Notes: a model not told the origin generated them from the letters alone. A DNA stretch of 64,000 bases from Brumicola pallidula DSM 14239 = ACAM 615 (GCF_000428905.1 NZ_AUAV01000011.1:1-64000); one strand, 5' to 3'; shown: positions 7,731-17,822, counted from the stretch's first letter. Numbers and translations: made by a program.

Positions 7731-10700
7731 CTAAAATTCGCTCAAACGATTACTGATCCGCTTCAGTGATATTGGCATGCTAGTACCAAGCTGTTGCGCA
7801 AATAAGGAGACTTTAAACTCTTCAATCATCCATTTTACTTCATCCACTGAGGCAATATCAGCGCCAACTTTATGAATTTTCGTAATCGCTTCTTGATACT
7901 TAGCTACGGCTTTGTCTACGTCAAGTTGGTTTAGCCTATCACGATTTGTATCCACTTTTAATTTATCAAAACGCTGGCTAAGCGCCATTACATAACGATT
8001 CCAATCGTCTAGTCTATGATAGCCAAAATCAAACACAAAACCTTTATATACAAGCAAGTTAAGCTGACCTTTTATGGCACCAATATTAGTCAATATGTTA
8101 AGAGGAATACTACCTTTGCATTGCTTTTGAATATGATGAGCAACCGTTAGACCTTTTTCAATTTTTTGAGCTATTTGAAGGGCTAAATCATTAATATTTT
8201 GGCGTACAATTTCGCAAGCTTCATCAAAATCAGCTTTATCTCTTATTTGTTTCGCCCTTTCCTTCTCAAACTCTCTAACGAGGTGGTCAATTGATGCCAA
8301 TATAATATCATCAATTAAAATATTCACTTGCCCAAAGGAGTTAAAATATAAACTAAGCTTGGCTTTGTTAGGCAACTTTTGCTGCAAGTATTTTAACGGT
8401 GAAGGTACCGTATTTTTAATTAACTGATACACACCGAGGCGATGCGAGTTTTCAGCTTCCTGTTGATTATCAAAAAGTACGATGTCTACTTTGTTGGATT
8501 TTTTAACCAGCGCAGGATATGCTTTAATTTCGAAGCCTGCATGCTTCTGCTCAAATGCTTTTGGTAGGCTCTCAAAATCCCAAGTTTCTATGTTTTGGCG
8601 CTCAAGTTCAGGGGTCGCAACAGACTCCAGTGTTTCTTTTACTTTACCTTTTAACTCATCTTGTACTTTTAACAAACTCTTCGCTGAGCTCAAGACACTG
8701 CCTTTGTCATCTACGACAACAAAATTGAACTGTAGATGATTGGGTAGTTCTGCATCGGCAAAGTCCTCTGTGGTTATTAGCACACCCGTTATTCTATGTA
8801 ATTTTGTTGCCAGCGCATACACAATGCTTTGCGGCGCTCCGTTTTTATCTAATGGCTGAATTTCGGCTAAACAAGCGGTAGCAAAATCTGGGGCTGGTAC
8901 AAAATTCCGTCTCAATTTTTTAGGTAGCGATTTAATCAGAGATACGATCAACTCATGCTGGAACCCAGGCACTAGCCAATCAAAACCGATATCAGCGAGT
9001 TGGTTTAGAATAGGTAGAGGAATTTCCAGATTAACGCCGTCATTCTGGGCATTAGGCTCAAAAACATAAGCTAAAGGCAATCGCAAATTCCCTTGTTTCC
9101 ATTCATCAGGAAAAGCAACTTTATTAATACCAGACGCGTCTTTTCTAAGTAGTGCCTGAATAGAAAAATCGAGCAAATCAGGCGTTTTATTGGTCGCAAC
9201 CTGCCACCATTTTTTAAACTGGGCGTCATTGCAAATATCAGTTGGTAATTTTTCACTATAAAAATCACACAAATCATCTTCATCGATCAATAAGTCGCGG
9301 CGCCGAGATTTGTGCTCTAAGATCTCTACTTCATCTATTAACGCCTGATTTTTTCGTAAAAAAGCATAGTTTAAGATTGTTTGACCGTTGACTAAGGCCT
9401 CACGAATGAATATATCTCGACACACTACGGGGTCAATTTGTGAATAATTTACCAGCCGTTTTGATACGATCGGCAAACCGAATAGGTTAACGTTTATGTA
9501 AGCCTGCACTGTCCCTTTCTTTTTGCTCCAGTGGGGCTCTGAATATTGTTTATTTGAGAGATGTTGACTGATTGGCTCGAGCCATTTAGGATCAATTTTG
9601 GCAACATTTCTGGCAAACAACTTTGACGTTTCAACTAACTCAGAAGCAATCAGCCACGTTGGATTAGATTTACTTAATCCTGATCCAGGAAAAATCATAA
9701 ATCGCGTATTTCTAGAACCAAGGTATTCACGGTTCTTATCTTTAAAGCCAACTTGAGAGAGCAAACCTGTCGCCATAACAGTATGAATTTTCTCGTAACT
9801 AGGTTCGGTACTGTTTAACCGGTAGCCAATTTCCACAAGCGATTTCTTCATTTGACTGACGATATCTTGCCATTCACGCATCCTTAAATAATGCACAAAA
9901 GACTGCTTGCACCATTTTCGTAGCTGGTTGTTGGTTAGGATTTTCTGATTACTCGAAAATACGTTCCATAAATTCAACAACGACACAAAATCCGAATCTG
10001 TATCTGCAAATTCAGCATGTTTTTCATCCGCTATTTGTTTTTTATCTTGCGGTCGTTCTCGAGGATCTTGAATACTCAAACCGGCGGTAATAATCATAAT
10101 TTCTTTGGCACAATCTCGCTCACCAGCTTCTACCACCATTTTGGCGTACCTTGGATCAACCGGCAGTCGCGCAATTTTGCGCCCTAATGGCGTTAACGCA
10201 TAAGCATTATTTTTACGCTCAATAGCCTGAAGCTCTTCTAAGAGCTTCAGGCCATCGTTGATGTTTTTGCTATCTGGGGGCTGAATAAATGGAAATTGGG
10301 TGACTTCGCCGAGACCGAGCGCTAACATCTGCAATATGACCGATGATAAATGGGTTCGAATTATTTCTGGGTCAGTAAACTCCGGGCGTGACAAGTAATC
10401 TTGCTCGGAATATAGCCTAATACAAATACCATCAGATACTCGTCCACAACGACCTGCACGCTGGTTCGCAGAGGCTTGGGAAATAGCCTCAATGGGCAGG
10501 CGTTGTACTTTACTTTTATGACTATAACGCGACATGCGTGCCAAACCAGGATCAATAACATACTTAATTCCAGGAACCGTCAGAGAGGTTTCCGCTACGT
10601 TAGTGGCGAGAACTATTCGTCTGCCAATGTGCGCTTGGAAAATTCTATTTTGTTCAGCAGCAGACAACCTAGCATATAACGGAACGATTTCAGTATTCCG

Positions 10701-11630
10701 ATATTGGCGTTTCAGCAATGCATCTTGTGTGTCTCTTATGTCTCTTTCGCCACTTAAGAATATAAGAATATCACCGGGTTTTTCGCGGAAAAGCTCATCA
10801 ACAGCCTCGCAGATAGCCGTCGTTTGGTCTTGATCTTCTTCTGAATCACTGTCTCTAGAGCTAGGAGGTTCCTGGTATCTAATTTCAACTGGATAGGTAC
10901 GCCCACTAACCACGATAATGGGAGCGTCAAAAAAGTGCTTTGAGAAACGCTCAGGGTCAATTGTTGCTGAAGTGATAATTAGTTTAAGATCTTTGCGTTT
11001 TACTAATAATTGTTTGAAGTAACCAAGTAAGAAATCAATATTTAAACTTCTCTCGTGAGCTTCATCAATAATAATAGTATCGTATTGATTGAGGTACCTG
11101 TCTTGCTGAATTTCAGCCAACAAAATACCGTCTGTCATTAATTTTATATGACTATTTTCACTTACGTTATCACTAAAACGGACCTTAAAACCGACTTCTT
11201 TACCGAGTTCAGAATTCAACTCTTCTGCGATACGATTGGCAACACTTCTCGCAGCTAAACGTCTTGGTTGCGTGTGGCCAATAAAACCATCAATACCACG
11301 CCCTAACTCTAGGCACATCTTAGGAATTTGTGTGGTTTTACCTGATCCTGTCTCACCTGCAATGATAACAACTTGGTTATTATCAATCGCATGCTTTATG
11401 TCCTCGCGTTTATCTGAGACTGGTAGGTCGGGATATTCGATAGTAGGAACTGCGTCTTCTCGCCCTTTTCTCGCAAGCTGAGATTGGTCCACGCGCAAAA
11501 GAAACCGTTCAAGTGCTGACAACTTTTCATCGCTGTCAGGTAACTTTTCAAGCTTTTGATATTGACGTCGTAACGGGAAACGATCTTTGAGTAAGCACTT
11601 TTCAAGTGCATTATTTAATTTAAATTGCAT
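7731..11630 (-). CDS. hrpA: ATP-dependent RNA helicase HrpA (DEAH box)
   Basis: This 1299-residue protein has the usual size of bacterial HrpA, a DEAH/RHA helicase implicated in mRNA processing and ribosome rescue. Motif I GETGSGKTT is at residues 92-100, motif II is IIIDEAHERSLN, motif III SAT, and motif VI with QRAGRCGR. Winged-helix, HA2 and OB-fold regions follow (for example TPLGRKIARLPVDPRYAKMV), and then the long DUF3418-type C-terminus that distinguishes HrpA from HrpB. The ATG at 11630 begins MQFKLNN. It appears monocistronic. Confidence 0.95.
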   Translation of the reverse strand: MQFKLNNALEKCLLKDRFPLRRQYQKLEKLPDSDEKLSALERFLLRVDQSQLARKGREDAVPTIEYPDLPVSDKREDIKHAIDNNQVVIIAGETGSGKTTQIPKMCLELGRGIDGFIGHTQPRRLAARSVANRIAEELNSELGKEVGFKVRFSDNVSENSHIKLMTDGILLAEIQQDRYLNQYDTIIIDEAHERSLNIDFLLGYFKQLLVKRKDLKLIITSATIDPERFSKHFFDAPIIVVSGRTYPVEIRYQEPPSSRDSDSEEDQDQTTAICEAVDELFREKPGDILIFLSGERDIRDTQDALLKRQYRNTEIVPLYARLSAAEQNRIFQAHIGRRIVLATNVAETSLTVPGIKYVIDPGLARMSRYSHKSKVQRLPIEAISQASANQRAGRCGRVSDGICIRLYSEQDYLSRPEFTDPEIIRTHLSSVILQMLALGLGEVTQFPFIQPPDSKNINDGLKLLEELQAIERKNNAYALTPLGRKIARLPVDPRYAKMVVEAGERDCAKEIMIITAGLSIQDPRERPQDKKQIADEKHAEFADTDSDFVSLLNLWNVFSSNQKILTNNQLRKWCKQSFVHYLRMREWQDIVSQMKKSLVEIGYRLNSTEPSYEKIHTVMATGLLSQVGFKDKNREYLGSRNTRFMIFPGSGLSKSNPTWLIASELVETSKLFARNVAKIDPKWLEPISQHLSNKQYSEPHWSKKKGTVQAYINVNLFGLPIVSKRLVNYSQIDPVVCRDIFIREALVNGQTILNYAFLRKNQALIDEVEILEHKSRRRDLLIDEDDLCDFYSEKLPTDICNDAQFKKWWQVATNKTPDLLDFSIQALLRKDASGINKVAFPDEWKQGNLRLPLAYVFEPNAQNDGVNLEIPLPILNQLADIGFDWLVPGFQHELIVSLIKSLPKKLRRNFVPAPDFATACLAEIQPLDKNGAPQSIVYALATKLHRITGVLITTEDFADAELPNHLQFNFVVVDDKGSVLSSAKSLLKVQDELKGKVKETLESVATPELERQNIETWDFESLPKAFEQKHAGFEIKAYPALVKKSNKVDIVLFDNQQEAENSHRLGVYQLIKNTVPSPLKYLQQKLPNKAKLSLYFNSFGQVNILIDDIILASIDHLVREFEKERAKQIRDKADFDEACEIVRQNINDLALQIAQKIEKGLTVAHHIQKQCKGSIPLNILTNIGAIKGQLNLLVYKGFVFDFGYHRLDDWNRYVMALSQRFDKLKVDTNRDRLNQLDVDKAVAKYQEAITKIHKVGADIASVDEVKWMIEEFKVSLFAQQLGTSMPISLKRISNRLSEF

Positions 11631-11810
11631 GGGTTATATACAGTTAGCACTTAATAGAGTTCATTTTTATTTTTTGAGGATGAATGTGGACAGTACATTA
11701 GTGTCGCTTAATGGATTTGCTTAAGATTAACAGAACTGATTGTTATTGGCTATTGGCCTTTATAAATAGCAATGTAGGAAGCAGCGTGATGCTCAATGCC
11801 CAGTGGTGAT

Positions 11811-11838
11811 AAAACGGCGCTTTGAACATTAAGCGCCG
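11811..11838 (-). terminator. Intrinsic terminator downstream of the small gene at 11924
   Basis: On the reverse strand CGGCGCTT (11831-11838) and AAGCGCCG (11815-11822) form an 8-bp stem with an 8-base loop, followed by TTTTATC. A second, weaker hairpin (TAGTCTT/AAGACTA, about 11860-11883) lies between it and the gene. Confidence 0.7.
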
Positions 11839-11923
11839 ATTAGCGCCTCATTTGACAATTAGTCTTAACGTTAAAAAAAGACTAAAATCACTAAATGTCA
11901 TTTAACACCTGTTGACTTTTCTA

Positions 11924-12181
11924 TTAGCGACGAGAAGCGATTGCTTGCCATTTATTGAATTCCAGATGTGGCGCTGCAGATGACATTACTTGATGTTTGA
12001 ACGCATCAAATGAATGATATTCAAAATTACTTGTATCGTTTAACTCATTATAAATAATCCGCAACTTCCTAATTGAAAAAAAGGACACAATTCCGGGATA
12101 TAAGTATGAATCTGCCTGAGACAGTCCATTATCCGCATTGCCAAACGACAAGTCAGACTCCATTTTTATTACTTCACGCAT
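11924..12181 (-). CDS. Small protein of unknown function
   Basis: This 85-residue protein has an AGGA ribosome-binding site eight bases before its ATG and an intrinsic terminator downstream, which support a real gene. The segment YPGIVSFFSIRKLR...FDAFKHQVMSSAAPHLEFNKW loosely resembles the C-terminal end of DUF885 proteins (YPG-QAL...I--L-...F--FH--VL--G--PL). The similarity is weak and no catalytic part is present. It could be a decayed tail of such a gene or an unrelated small protein. There is no signal peptide or membrane helix. Confidence 0.5.
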   Translation of the reverse strand: MREVIKMESDLSFGNADNGLSQADSYLYPGIVSFFSIRKLRIIYNELNDTSNFEYHSFDAFKHQVMSSAAPHLEFNKWQAIASRR

Positions 12182-12694
12182 GATGGCTTCCTAGCTAAAA
12201 GTGATAGTTAATATTATAGCGCTAAGTTAGAGACTTGCTATATAACTAAACAAGCTAATTGTGCGTTATATTTATGCTAAAAAGTCTTTTAAAACCGCAA
12301 GTGCTGCCCACGCTGGTGATAAATTGATATCATCAAATTGAGCGTATCCGTCTTAGAAAGAAATAGTATTAAAATAGGAAATTGGGGCCTGAAAATAATA
12401 ACTAACAAAAACAACCGACTTCTCACTGTGAATTAAAATCTATTAATATCAGTTAGTTAAAACCATAAAAAATGTAAGCTCATAATATATAGAGTAAAAA
12501 AGTAACCCTAGGTTTGCTGAAAACAACACTCTAAGTGAGCATTAGTAAGTGCAAAGTATTGCGTAAATTCACACAGTAAACTGCGACATAATGACGTTTA
12601 AAAATAAAAATTACTTAGGGTCAGGTTTAATGTTTGTTTAAGCATGATAAAGTGCAAGGAATAAACCCATAAATACAAGCCTACAACTAAAAAC
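12182..12694. other. 513-base AT-rich intergenic region
   Basis: The divergent region between the small gene and exonuclease I shows no coding frame with a ribosome-binding site and no strong hairpin. It presumably contains promoters for both genes, but none stands out from the AT-rich background. Confidence 0.5.
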
Positions 12695-14215
12695 ATGTCC
12701 TCATCTTCAGTAAAAGAGATCTTTAAAGATATATTAGTAGATATGTCCGTTAAGAAAAACAACCAAGATGACTACGTTAAGTATTCAGGTCCAACATTAC
12801 TGTGGCATGATTATGAAACTTGGGGAGTTGACCCTAAACACGACTTCCCTTGTCAGTTTGCGGCTATCAGAACAGACTTAGAGCTCAATATCATTAGTAA
12901 CCCAGTTAGTTACTTTTGCCAGATCCCGAATGACTATGTGCCCAACCCTGTTGCTTGTTTAGTGACGGGTATTACTCCGCAGCAGAGCCTAAGAGAAGGC
13001 TATCTAGAAGCCGAGTTTGCCGCCAAAGTTGCACAGGTGATGGACAAACCAGATACCTGTGTTGTTGGTTATAACAGTATTCGGTTTGACGATGAGGTTA
13101 CTCGATTTCTTCGCTACCGAAATTTTTACGACCCTTACGAACGGGAATGGAAAAATGGTAATAGTCGCTGGGATATTATTGATCTCGCGAGAGCTTGTTA
13201 TGCATTGCGTCCTGAGGGAATTAAATGGCCCCTAAACGAGAATGGTTTTCCATCATTTAAATTAGAGGACCTTTCCGCAGCCAACGGAATCGCCCATGAG
13301 TCTGCCCACGATGCAGTATCAGACGTAAAAGCAACGATTGCATTCGCTCGGTTAATAAAAGCGAGTCAGCCTAAGCTCTTTGATTTTTACTTTTCACTAC
13401 GTAATAAAAACACAGTGATGCAAAATATTGATATTGCTAATCAAAAGCCTTTTTTGCACATTAGCGGGATGTTGCCTGCAGCTCAGGGTTGTTGCAGTTG
13501 GTTTATGCCGATAACAATACACCCAACAAATAAGAATGCAATTATTTGTGTTGATCTATCATCCGACTTGTCTGCTATCGAACACATGGATCCGATAGAT
13601 CTAAAAGAAATACTCTATACTAAACAGGATGAACTGCCAGCCAGCGTCAAAAAGCCTGGAATTAAGCTGTTACATATAAATAAATCGCCGTTTGTTGCAC
13701 CCGCAAAAACCCTAACACCAGAACATGCAAAAAGACTAACTATCAGCAGAGAGACCTGTTTACAAAATCATGAATTTGTTAAGGGGATCGTTGGTATTAC
13801 TGAAAAACTAGCAGCTGTTTTTGACGATAAAAACAGACAATATGATGAAGTTGATATCGACGCATCGCTTTATACTAGAGGTTTTGCGTCTTCCGCCGAT
13901 AAACAGTGGATGACTGAAGTTAAAATGGCTGACCCAGAACAGCTAGCAGTTTGGCAAGACAAAGCACCTGACGCGCTCTATGCTGAACAGCTCATGCGTT
14001 ACAGAGCTAGAAATTTTTTAAATACTTTAGATCAATCAGAACTAGACAAATGGCAGGCCCATCGAAAGGCAAGATTTACCACTGATAACAAAAAAACCTG
14101 CCTCTCAATTGCAGAATGTCAGATGCAAATCGAAGAGCTTGCTGAGAAATACGCAGATGATGTAAAGAAAATAAACCTACTGTCGACTGTGACTCGTTAT
14201 ATTGAACAATTGTAA
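12695..14215 (+). CDS. sbcB: Exodeoxyribonuclease I
   Basis: This 506-residue DEDDh exonuclease degrades single-stranded DNA 3' to 5' and acts in mismatch repair and recombination. The family opening PTLLWHDYETWG is at residues 33-44, giving catalytic Asp39 and Glu41. GYNSIRFDDEVTRF and HDAVSDVKATIAFA supply the remaining acidic and histidine ligands. The C-terminal region (YAEQLMRYRARNF) matches the ExoI helical domain. An internal ATG at residue 17 is an alternative start; neither has a strong ribosome-binding site, so the first 16-30 residues are uncertain. Confidence 0.93.
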   Translation: MSSSSVKEIFKDILVDMSVKKNNQDDYVKYSGPTLLWHDYETWGVDPKHDFPCQFAAIRTDLELNIISNPVSYFCQIPNDYVPNPVACLVTGITPQQSLREGYLEAEFAAKVAQVMDKPDTCVVGYNSIRFDDEVTRFLRYRNFYDPYEREWKNGNSRWDIIDLARACYALRPEGIKWPLNENGFPSFKLEDLSAANGIAHESAHDAVSDVKATIAFARLIKASQPKLFDFYFSLRNKNTVMQNIDIANQKPFLHISGMLPAAQGCCSWFMPITIHPTNKNAIICVDLSSDLSAIEHMDPIDLKEILYTKQDELPASVKKPGIKLLHINKSPFVAPAKTLTPEHAKRLTISRETCLQNHEFVKGIVGITEKLAAVFDDKNRQYDEVDIDASLYTRGFASSADKQWMTEVKMADPEQLAVWQDKAPDALYAEQLMRYRARNFLNTLDQSELDKWQAHRKARFTTDNKKTCLSIAECQMQIEELAEKYADDVKKINLLSTVTRYIEQL

Positions 14216-14295
14216 AAGATTGAGATTACTGCTAAAACAAAGCAGAGAGTGTTACGATCGCAAGTATGATTTTAAAAGGTGTGTAAAAAAGCAAT

Positions 14296-15942
14296 ATGAA
14301 AGGTGTATCGTTAAGCATAAATAAAGCCTCACGACAACTGGTGGCTACGGTCGACCCATTGTTGGTAGAGGGCTTACTGCAACCCAAAGCAATAGATGCA
14401 TTAATTCAATCATCGGACTACAAAAATTTTTTTATTTTAGCTGATGGTATCGCGTCATTGTGCACGCTGAGTAACGCGGCGAAAGCAGCCAATAGTTTAG
14501 AGGAAAAGACCCAAGTCATTGGTGAAATGAAAGATGCTAAAATAAGTATCAATATTGCTACTGACCAGATGTATGCTGAAGTCACCATTGAATCACCCTT
14601 TGCTGGCAGCGTCGCTTCGTATCAAGATATTATGCTTCTTTTAGATCAAGAGGGCGTCAAAAAAGGGGTCAGCAAAAAAAGAATTAACAATCTAATTTTT
14701 CAAGCTTCAGAGGCTGATAGCGGTATCACGTTTACAGATATTGTAGCTAGAGGACTTGCTGCCAGGGACGGAAAAGCTTCTATCTTAAAATCACTTTTCC
14801 CTAACGCGATAGACAGGATCCTGCAACCTCAAGACGCAGATAACAATAAGGTTGATATGCGCAACTTGGGCGATATTTTATGTGTTTCAGCGAACACAGT
14901 CGTAGCTCGCAGGAATGCGCCAAGTAAAGGTCGAGTTGGCTATACAGTCACAGGCTCTCCTTTAAAACCGAATGTTGGTGAATGGAAAGAAATAAAATTA
15001 GGTGCTAACACTAGCATTAGCCTTGACGATGAAAACGCTATTATAGCAACGGTCACCGGTCAGCCGAAATTCGAAAATGAAATCATGAATGTTGACGACA
15101 CTTTTCAAACAAAAGGAGTCAATGTTGGAACCGGTAATATAAATTATGCTGGGGCGGTAATTGTCAACGGCGATGTAACTGAAAGTATGCAGGTTATTGC
15201 GAAAGGCGATATTACTATAAACGGGTTTGTTGAGTCAGCGACCATTAGATCGGGAGGCGATATTATTATCACTGAAGGTGCAATGGGAAAAATGAACGAA
15301 GAAGATTGCAAATTGCACGCACAAGGCAGCGTATTCGTGCAGCACGGACAAGGTTTGGATATTGTAACAAATAAGAATTTGAATGTTCGTAAACAACTTG
15401 CTTACTCAAGAGTCAAATGCGGAGGAACCGTTACTATAGGTGATCCTGATAAGCCTATGGGGAGCATATTTGCTAGTACTATCCAATGTGGTTCAACACT
15501 CTATGCGGGAACGGTCGGCGCCATATCAGGCAGTGCATTGACGATTGATTTTAGTGAAGGCGTTAACGTGTTAAACAGCCGATATGAGGCAGTTTTGACT
15601 GCATTGAAACAGTTACGAGAAAACAACTTTGACCACGGCGTCAAATTGCGTGAATTGCGTTCAAAACATGTTCCCAACGCGCTCGTTAATCAACTCAATA
15701 AGATGGACTCTGTTTTTGAGTCAGAAAAGCACCTTTTAAATTGGTTGGAGGGTGTTGAGACTGAAATGCGTCAAGCTAAAATTGATTATGAAAAAAATGC
15801 TAAGGTTGTTGCGTATAAAGAGATGTTCCAAGGTGTCTCGATCAAGATGAATAAGCGTAGTTGGCGGTCTGAAAAAGAATATTTTAAATCTGTTGTCAGC
15901 CTTGTCGATGGCAAATGGCAATATACCCCTCTGCTTAATTGA
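14296..15942 (+). CDS. FapA-family (DUF342) polymer-binding-like protein
   Basis: This 548-residue protein belongs to the DUF342/FapA family. The middle contains the repetitive right-handed beta-helix segment (GNINYAGAVIVNGDVTESMQVIAKGDITINGFVESATIRSGG cut into short turns), preceded by an N-terminal FapA-like domain and followed by a C-terminal coiled coil (about residues 430-520). In Vibrio a FapA protein affects flagellar localisation, but there are no flagellar genes in this window, so a different role is possible. It begins 80 bases after sbcB on the same strand. It ends against a terminator shared with the convergent thiolase gene. Confidence 0.8.
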   Translation: MKGVSLSINKASRQLVATVDPLLVEGLLQPKAIDALIQSSDYKNFFILADGIASLCTLSNAAKAANSLEEKTQVIGEMKDAKISINIATDQMYAEVTIESPFAGSVASYQDIMLLLDQEGVKKGVSKKRINNLIFQASEADSGITFTDIVARGLAARDGKASILKSLFPNAIDRILQPQDADNNKVDMRNLGDILCVSANTVVARRNAPSKGRVGYTVTGSPLKPNVGEWKEIKLGANTSISLDDENAIIATVTGQPKFENEIMNVDDTFQTKGVNVGTGNINYAGAVIVNGDVTESMQVIAKGDITINGFVESATIRSGGDIIITEGAMGKMNEEDCKLHAQGSVFVQHGQGLDIVTNKNLNVRKQLAYSRVKCGGTVTIGDPDKPMGSIFASTIQCGSTLYAGTVGAISGSALTIDFSEGVNVLNSRYEAVLTALKQLRENNFDHGVKLRELRSKHVPNALVNQLNKMDSVFESEKHLLNWLEGVETEMRQAKIDYEKNAKVVAYKEMFQGVSIKMNKRSWRSEKEYFKSVVSLVDGKWQYTPLLN

Positions 15943-15947
15943 GGCAT

Positions 15948-15973
15948 AAAAAAAGGGCATCACTGAGATGCCC
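15948..15973 (-). terminator. Intrinsic terminator of the thiolase gene
   Basis: GGGCATC (15955-15961) pairs with GATGCCC (15967-15973) around a five-base loop. The A-run before it becomes a seven-T tract on the reverse strand, so it serves the leftward thiolase transcript. Confidence 0.8.
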
Positions 15974-16043
15974 CCAATAAGTTGGACACTTCACACTTCA
16001 CAGATGCCTTTTTATTTTCTTAACGCAGCAATGTCGCTTCACA

Positions 16044-17216
16044 TTAAAGCATTTCAACAGCTAATGCAGTCCCTTCGCCACCGCCAATACACAAAGCAGC
16101 AATTCCTTTCTTGAGGCCTCGCTGCTTTAATGCATGCAACAACGTAACCACAATACGGGCGCCCGACGCACCGATTGGATGGCCTAATGCGCAGGCACCG
16201 CCTTTAACATTAACTTTGCTGGCATCTAAACCTAATTTGCTTATGCCCAACATCGTAACCATAGCGAAGGCTTCATTGATTTCGAACAAATCAACATCAT
16301 CTTTTGACCAACCCGCTTTAGCAAACACTTTTTCTATCGCGCCAACCGGCGCGACGGTGAAATCTTCAGGCTTGATGGCATTAGTTGCGTGCGCAACAAT
16401 TTTTGCTAATGGCGTTAAACCCAAAGCAGATGCTTTAGCCGCAGACATAATTACTAATGCTGCAGCACCATCTGAAATTGAACTAGAGTTTGCAGCAGTC
16501 ACGGTGCCGTTCTTCGCAAAAGCGGGTCTTAATGAGGGTATTTTTTCAGGTTTGGCATTACCAGGACCTTCATCGATCTCAACAACGATATCGCCTTTGC
16601 GAGATTTAACCGTAACGGGTGCAATTTCATCAACAAATGTTCCATCTGCAATGGCTGTGTTAGCCTTTAATAATGAACTTACGGCAAATTCGTCCATTTG
16701 CTCGCGCGTAATGCTCTCAGAATCAGCGGTATCCTGAGCGAAGCAACCCATCGCTTTGCCGTCATAAGCATTTTCAAGTCCATCTAACATCATGTGGTCC
16801 ATGACTTGACCATGCCCCATACGATATCCAGCTCTGGCTTTTGGTAATATATAAGGAGCACTGCTCATACTTTCCATACCGCCCGCTACAATGACCTCCG
16901 CACTACCCGCACGAATCAAATCATGCGCCAACATAATCGCTTTCATACCCGAGCCGCAGACTTTATTGATTGTCGTAGCACCTACCGCCATGGGTAAGCC
17001 TGCACCTAGTGTTGCTTGACGAGCAGGTGCTTGACCTAAGCCCGCTGGTAAAACACAACCCATGATAACTTCGTCAATTTCGCCGGGATCAATTCCGTTA
17101 ATAGCGGCAGTAATTGCCGTTGCCCCTAACTCTGTCGATGGAACTGCTGACAAAGTACCCATAAAACCACCCATTGGTGTCCGTTTTGCCGCAACTATTA
17201 CAATTGAATCACTCAT
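16044..17216 (-). CDS. Acetyl-CoA C-acetyltransferase (thiolase)
   Basis: This 390-residue thiolase interconverts acetoacetyl-CoA with two acetyl-CoA. The nucleophile is Cys87 in INKVCGSGMKA, and the second catalytic set is in GGACALGHPIGASGAR (His and Cys). Length is normal for AtoB/PhaA enzymes. The ATG at 17216 (MSDSIVIV) is chosen because AGGAAA lies just upstream; an in-frame start at 17249 adds residues outside the family. It is divergent from liuR-liuABCDE, whose products are acetyl-CoA and acetoacetate, so it probably completes leucine breakdown. The tandem operator repeats between them could control both directions. Confidence 0.93.
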   Translation of the reverse strand: MSDSIVIVAAKRTPMGGFMGTLSAVPSTELGATAITAAINGIDPGEIDEVIMGCVLPAGLGQAPARQATLGAGLPMAVGATTINKVCGSGMKAIMLAHDLIRAGSAEVIVAGGMESMSSAPYILPKARAGYRMGHGQVMDHMMLDGLENAYDGKAMGCFAQDTADSESITREQMDEFAVSSLLKANTAIADGTFVDEIAPVTVKSRKGDIVVEIDEGPGNAKPEKIPSLRPAFAKNGTVTAANSSSISDGAAALVIMSAAKASALGLTPLAKIVAHATNAIKPEDFTVAPVGAIEKVFAKAGWSKDDVDLFEINEAFAMVTMLGISKLGLDASKVNVKGGACALGHPIGASGARIVVTLLHALKQRGLKKGIAALCIGGGEGTALAVEML

Positions 17217-17328
17217 TACACTTTTCCTGTTGTTGATAAAATAACCCATAAACTGACTATAGGTTACCTTAGGTCATTTGAAAGCCGACTTTAGTATTAG
17301 GCCATCTTTCAATTGAATATTGTTGATC

Positions 17329-17397
17329 TACGTTAAGCTTTGGTTTACCTTTACGTTAACTCGGCTTTACGTTAACTCAGCTTTACGTTAACGTAAA
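17329..17397. promoter_or_regulatory. Tandem operator repeats, probable LiuR sites
   Basis: Three consecutive 16-bp units start with TTTACGTTAAC at 17350, 17366 and 17382. The last is a perfect palindrome TTTACGTTAACGTAAA (17382-17397). A fourth TACGTTAA core lies at 17329-17336. They sit between liuR and the divergent thiolase gene, where a MerR-type regulator such as LiuR would bind. Assignment to LiuR is by position. Confidence 0.75.
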
Positions 17398-17423
17398 GCT
17401 TAAGAATATAATAAGGAAAACTT

Positions 17424-17822
17424 TTGACTCAGGAACAGCAATATTCAATTGGCGAGCTGTCTAGGTTGTTTGATATTACAGCTCGTTCTATCCGTTTTTA
17501 CGAAGAACAAGAGTTATTAGTTCCTGAACGGCAAGGACAAAGCCGAATATATCATTTAAAAGATAAGGTTCGACTTAAATTAATCCTTCGCGGTAAAAGG
17601 TTAGGCTTTTCGTTAGCAGAAATCAAAACACTTTTTGATTTATATGATACCAACTTAAATAGTGCTCCACAGCTTGAAACAATGCTGGCGATAACTGAAC
17701 AAAAACGAGCAGTATTAAATCAACAACTAAATGATATACAAATGCTCATGATTGAACTGGACGACGTGGAAGCGCGTTGTAAAGACGAATTAACTGAATT
17801 GCAAAGAGGTAATAACCTATGA
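17424..17822 (+). CDS. liuR: MerR-family regulator LiuR of leucine/isovalerate degradation
   Basis: This 132-residue regulator has an N-terminal MerR winged helix ([26 protein letters not shown]) followed by a coiled-coil dimerisation helix. It lacks the C-terminal cysteines of metal sensors, consistent with a metabolite-responsive member. The start is TTG at 17424 with AAGGAAAA directly upstream. Its stop overlaps the liuA start in ATGA, and gene order R-A-B-C-D-E matches known liu operons. It probably binds the palindromic repeats just upstream and responds to a branched-chain acyl-CoA intermediate, a family-based inference. Confidence 0.9.
   Translation: MTQEQQYSIGELSRLFDITARSIRFYEEQELLVPERQGQSRIYHLKDKVRLKLILRGKRLGFSLAEIKTLFDLYDTNLNSAPQLETMLAITEQKRAVLNQQLNDIQMLMIELDDVEARCKDELTELQRGNNL

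Noticed and set aside
16111-16737. 208-codon forward frame
   Set aside because: Antisense to the thiolase gene, with no ribosome-binding site or recognisable family.
17407-17412. TATAAT before liuR, 19 bases after TTTACG
   Set aside because: Transcription from it would start inside or after the ribosome-binding site of liuR, so it is unlikely to be the promoter of this gene.
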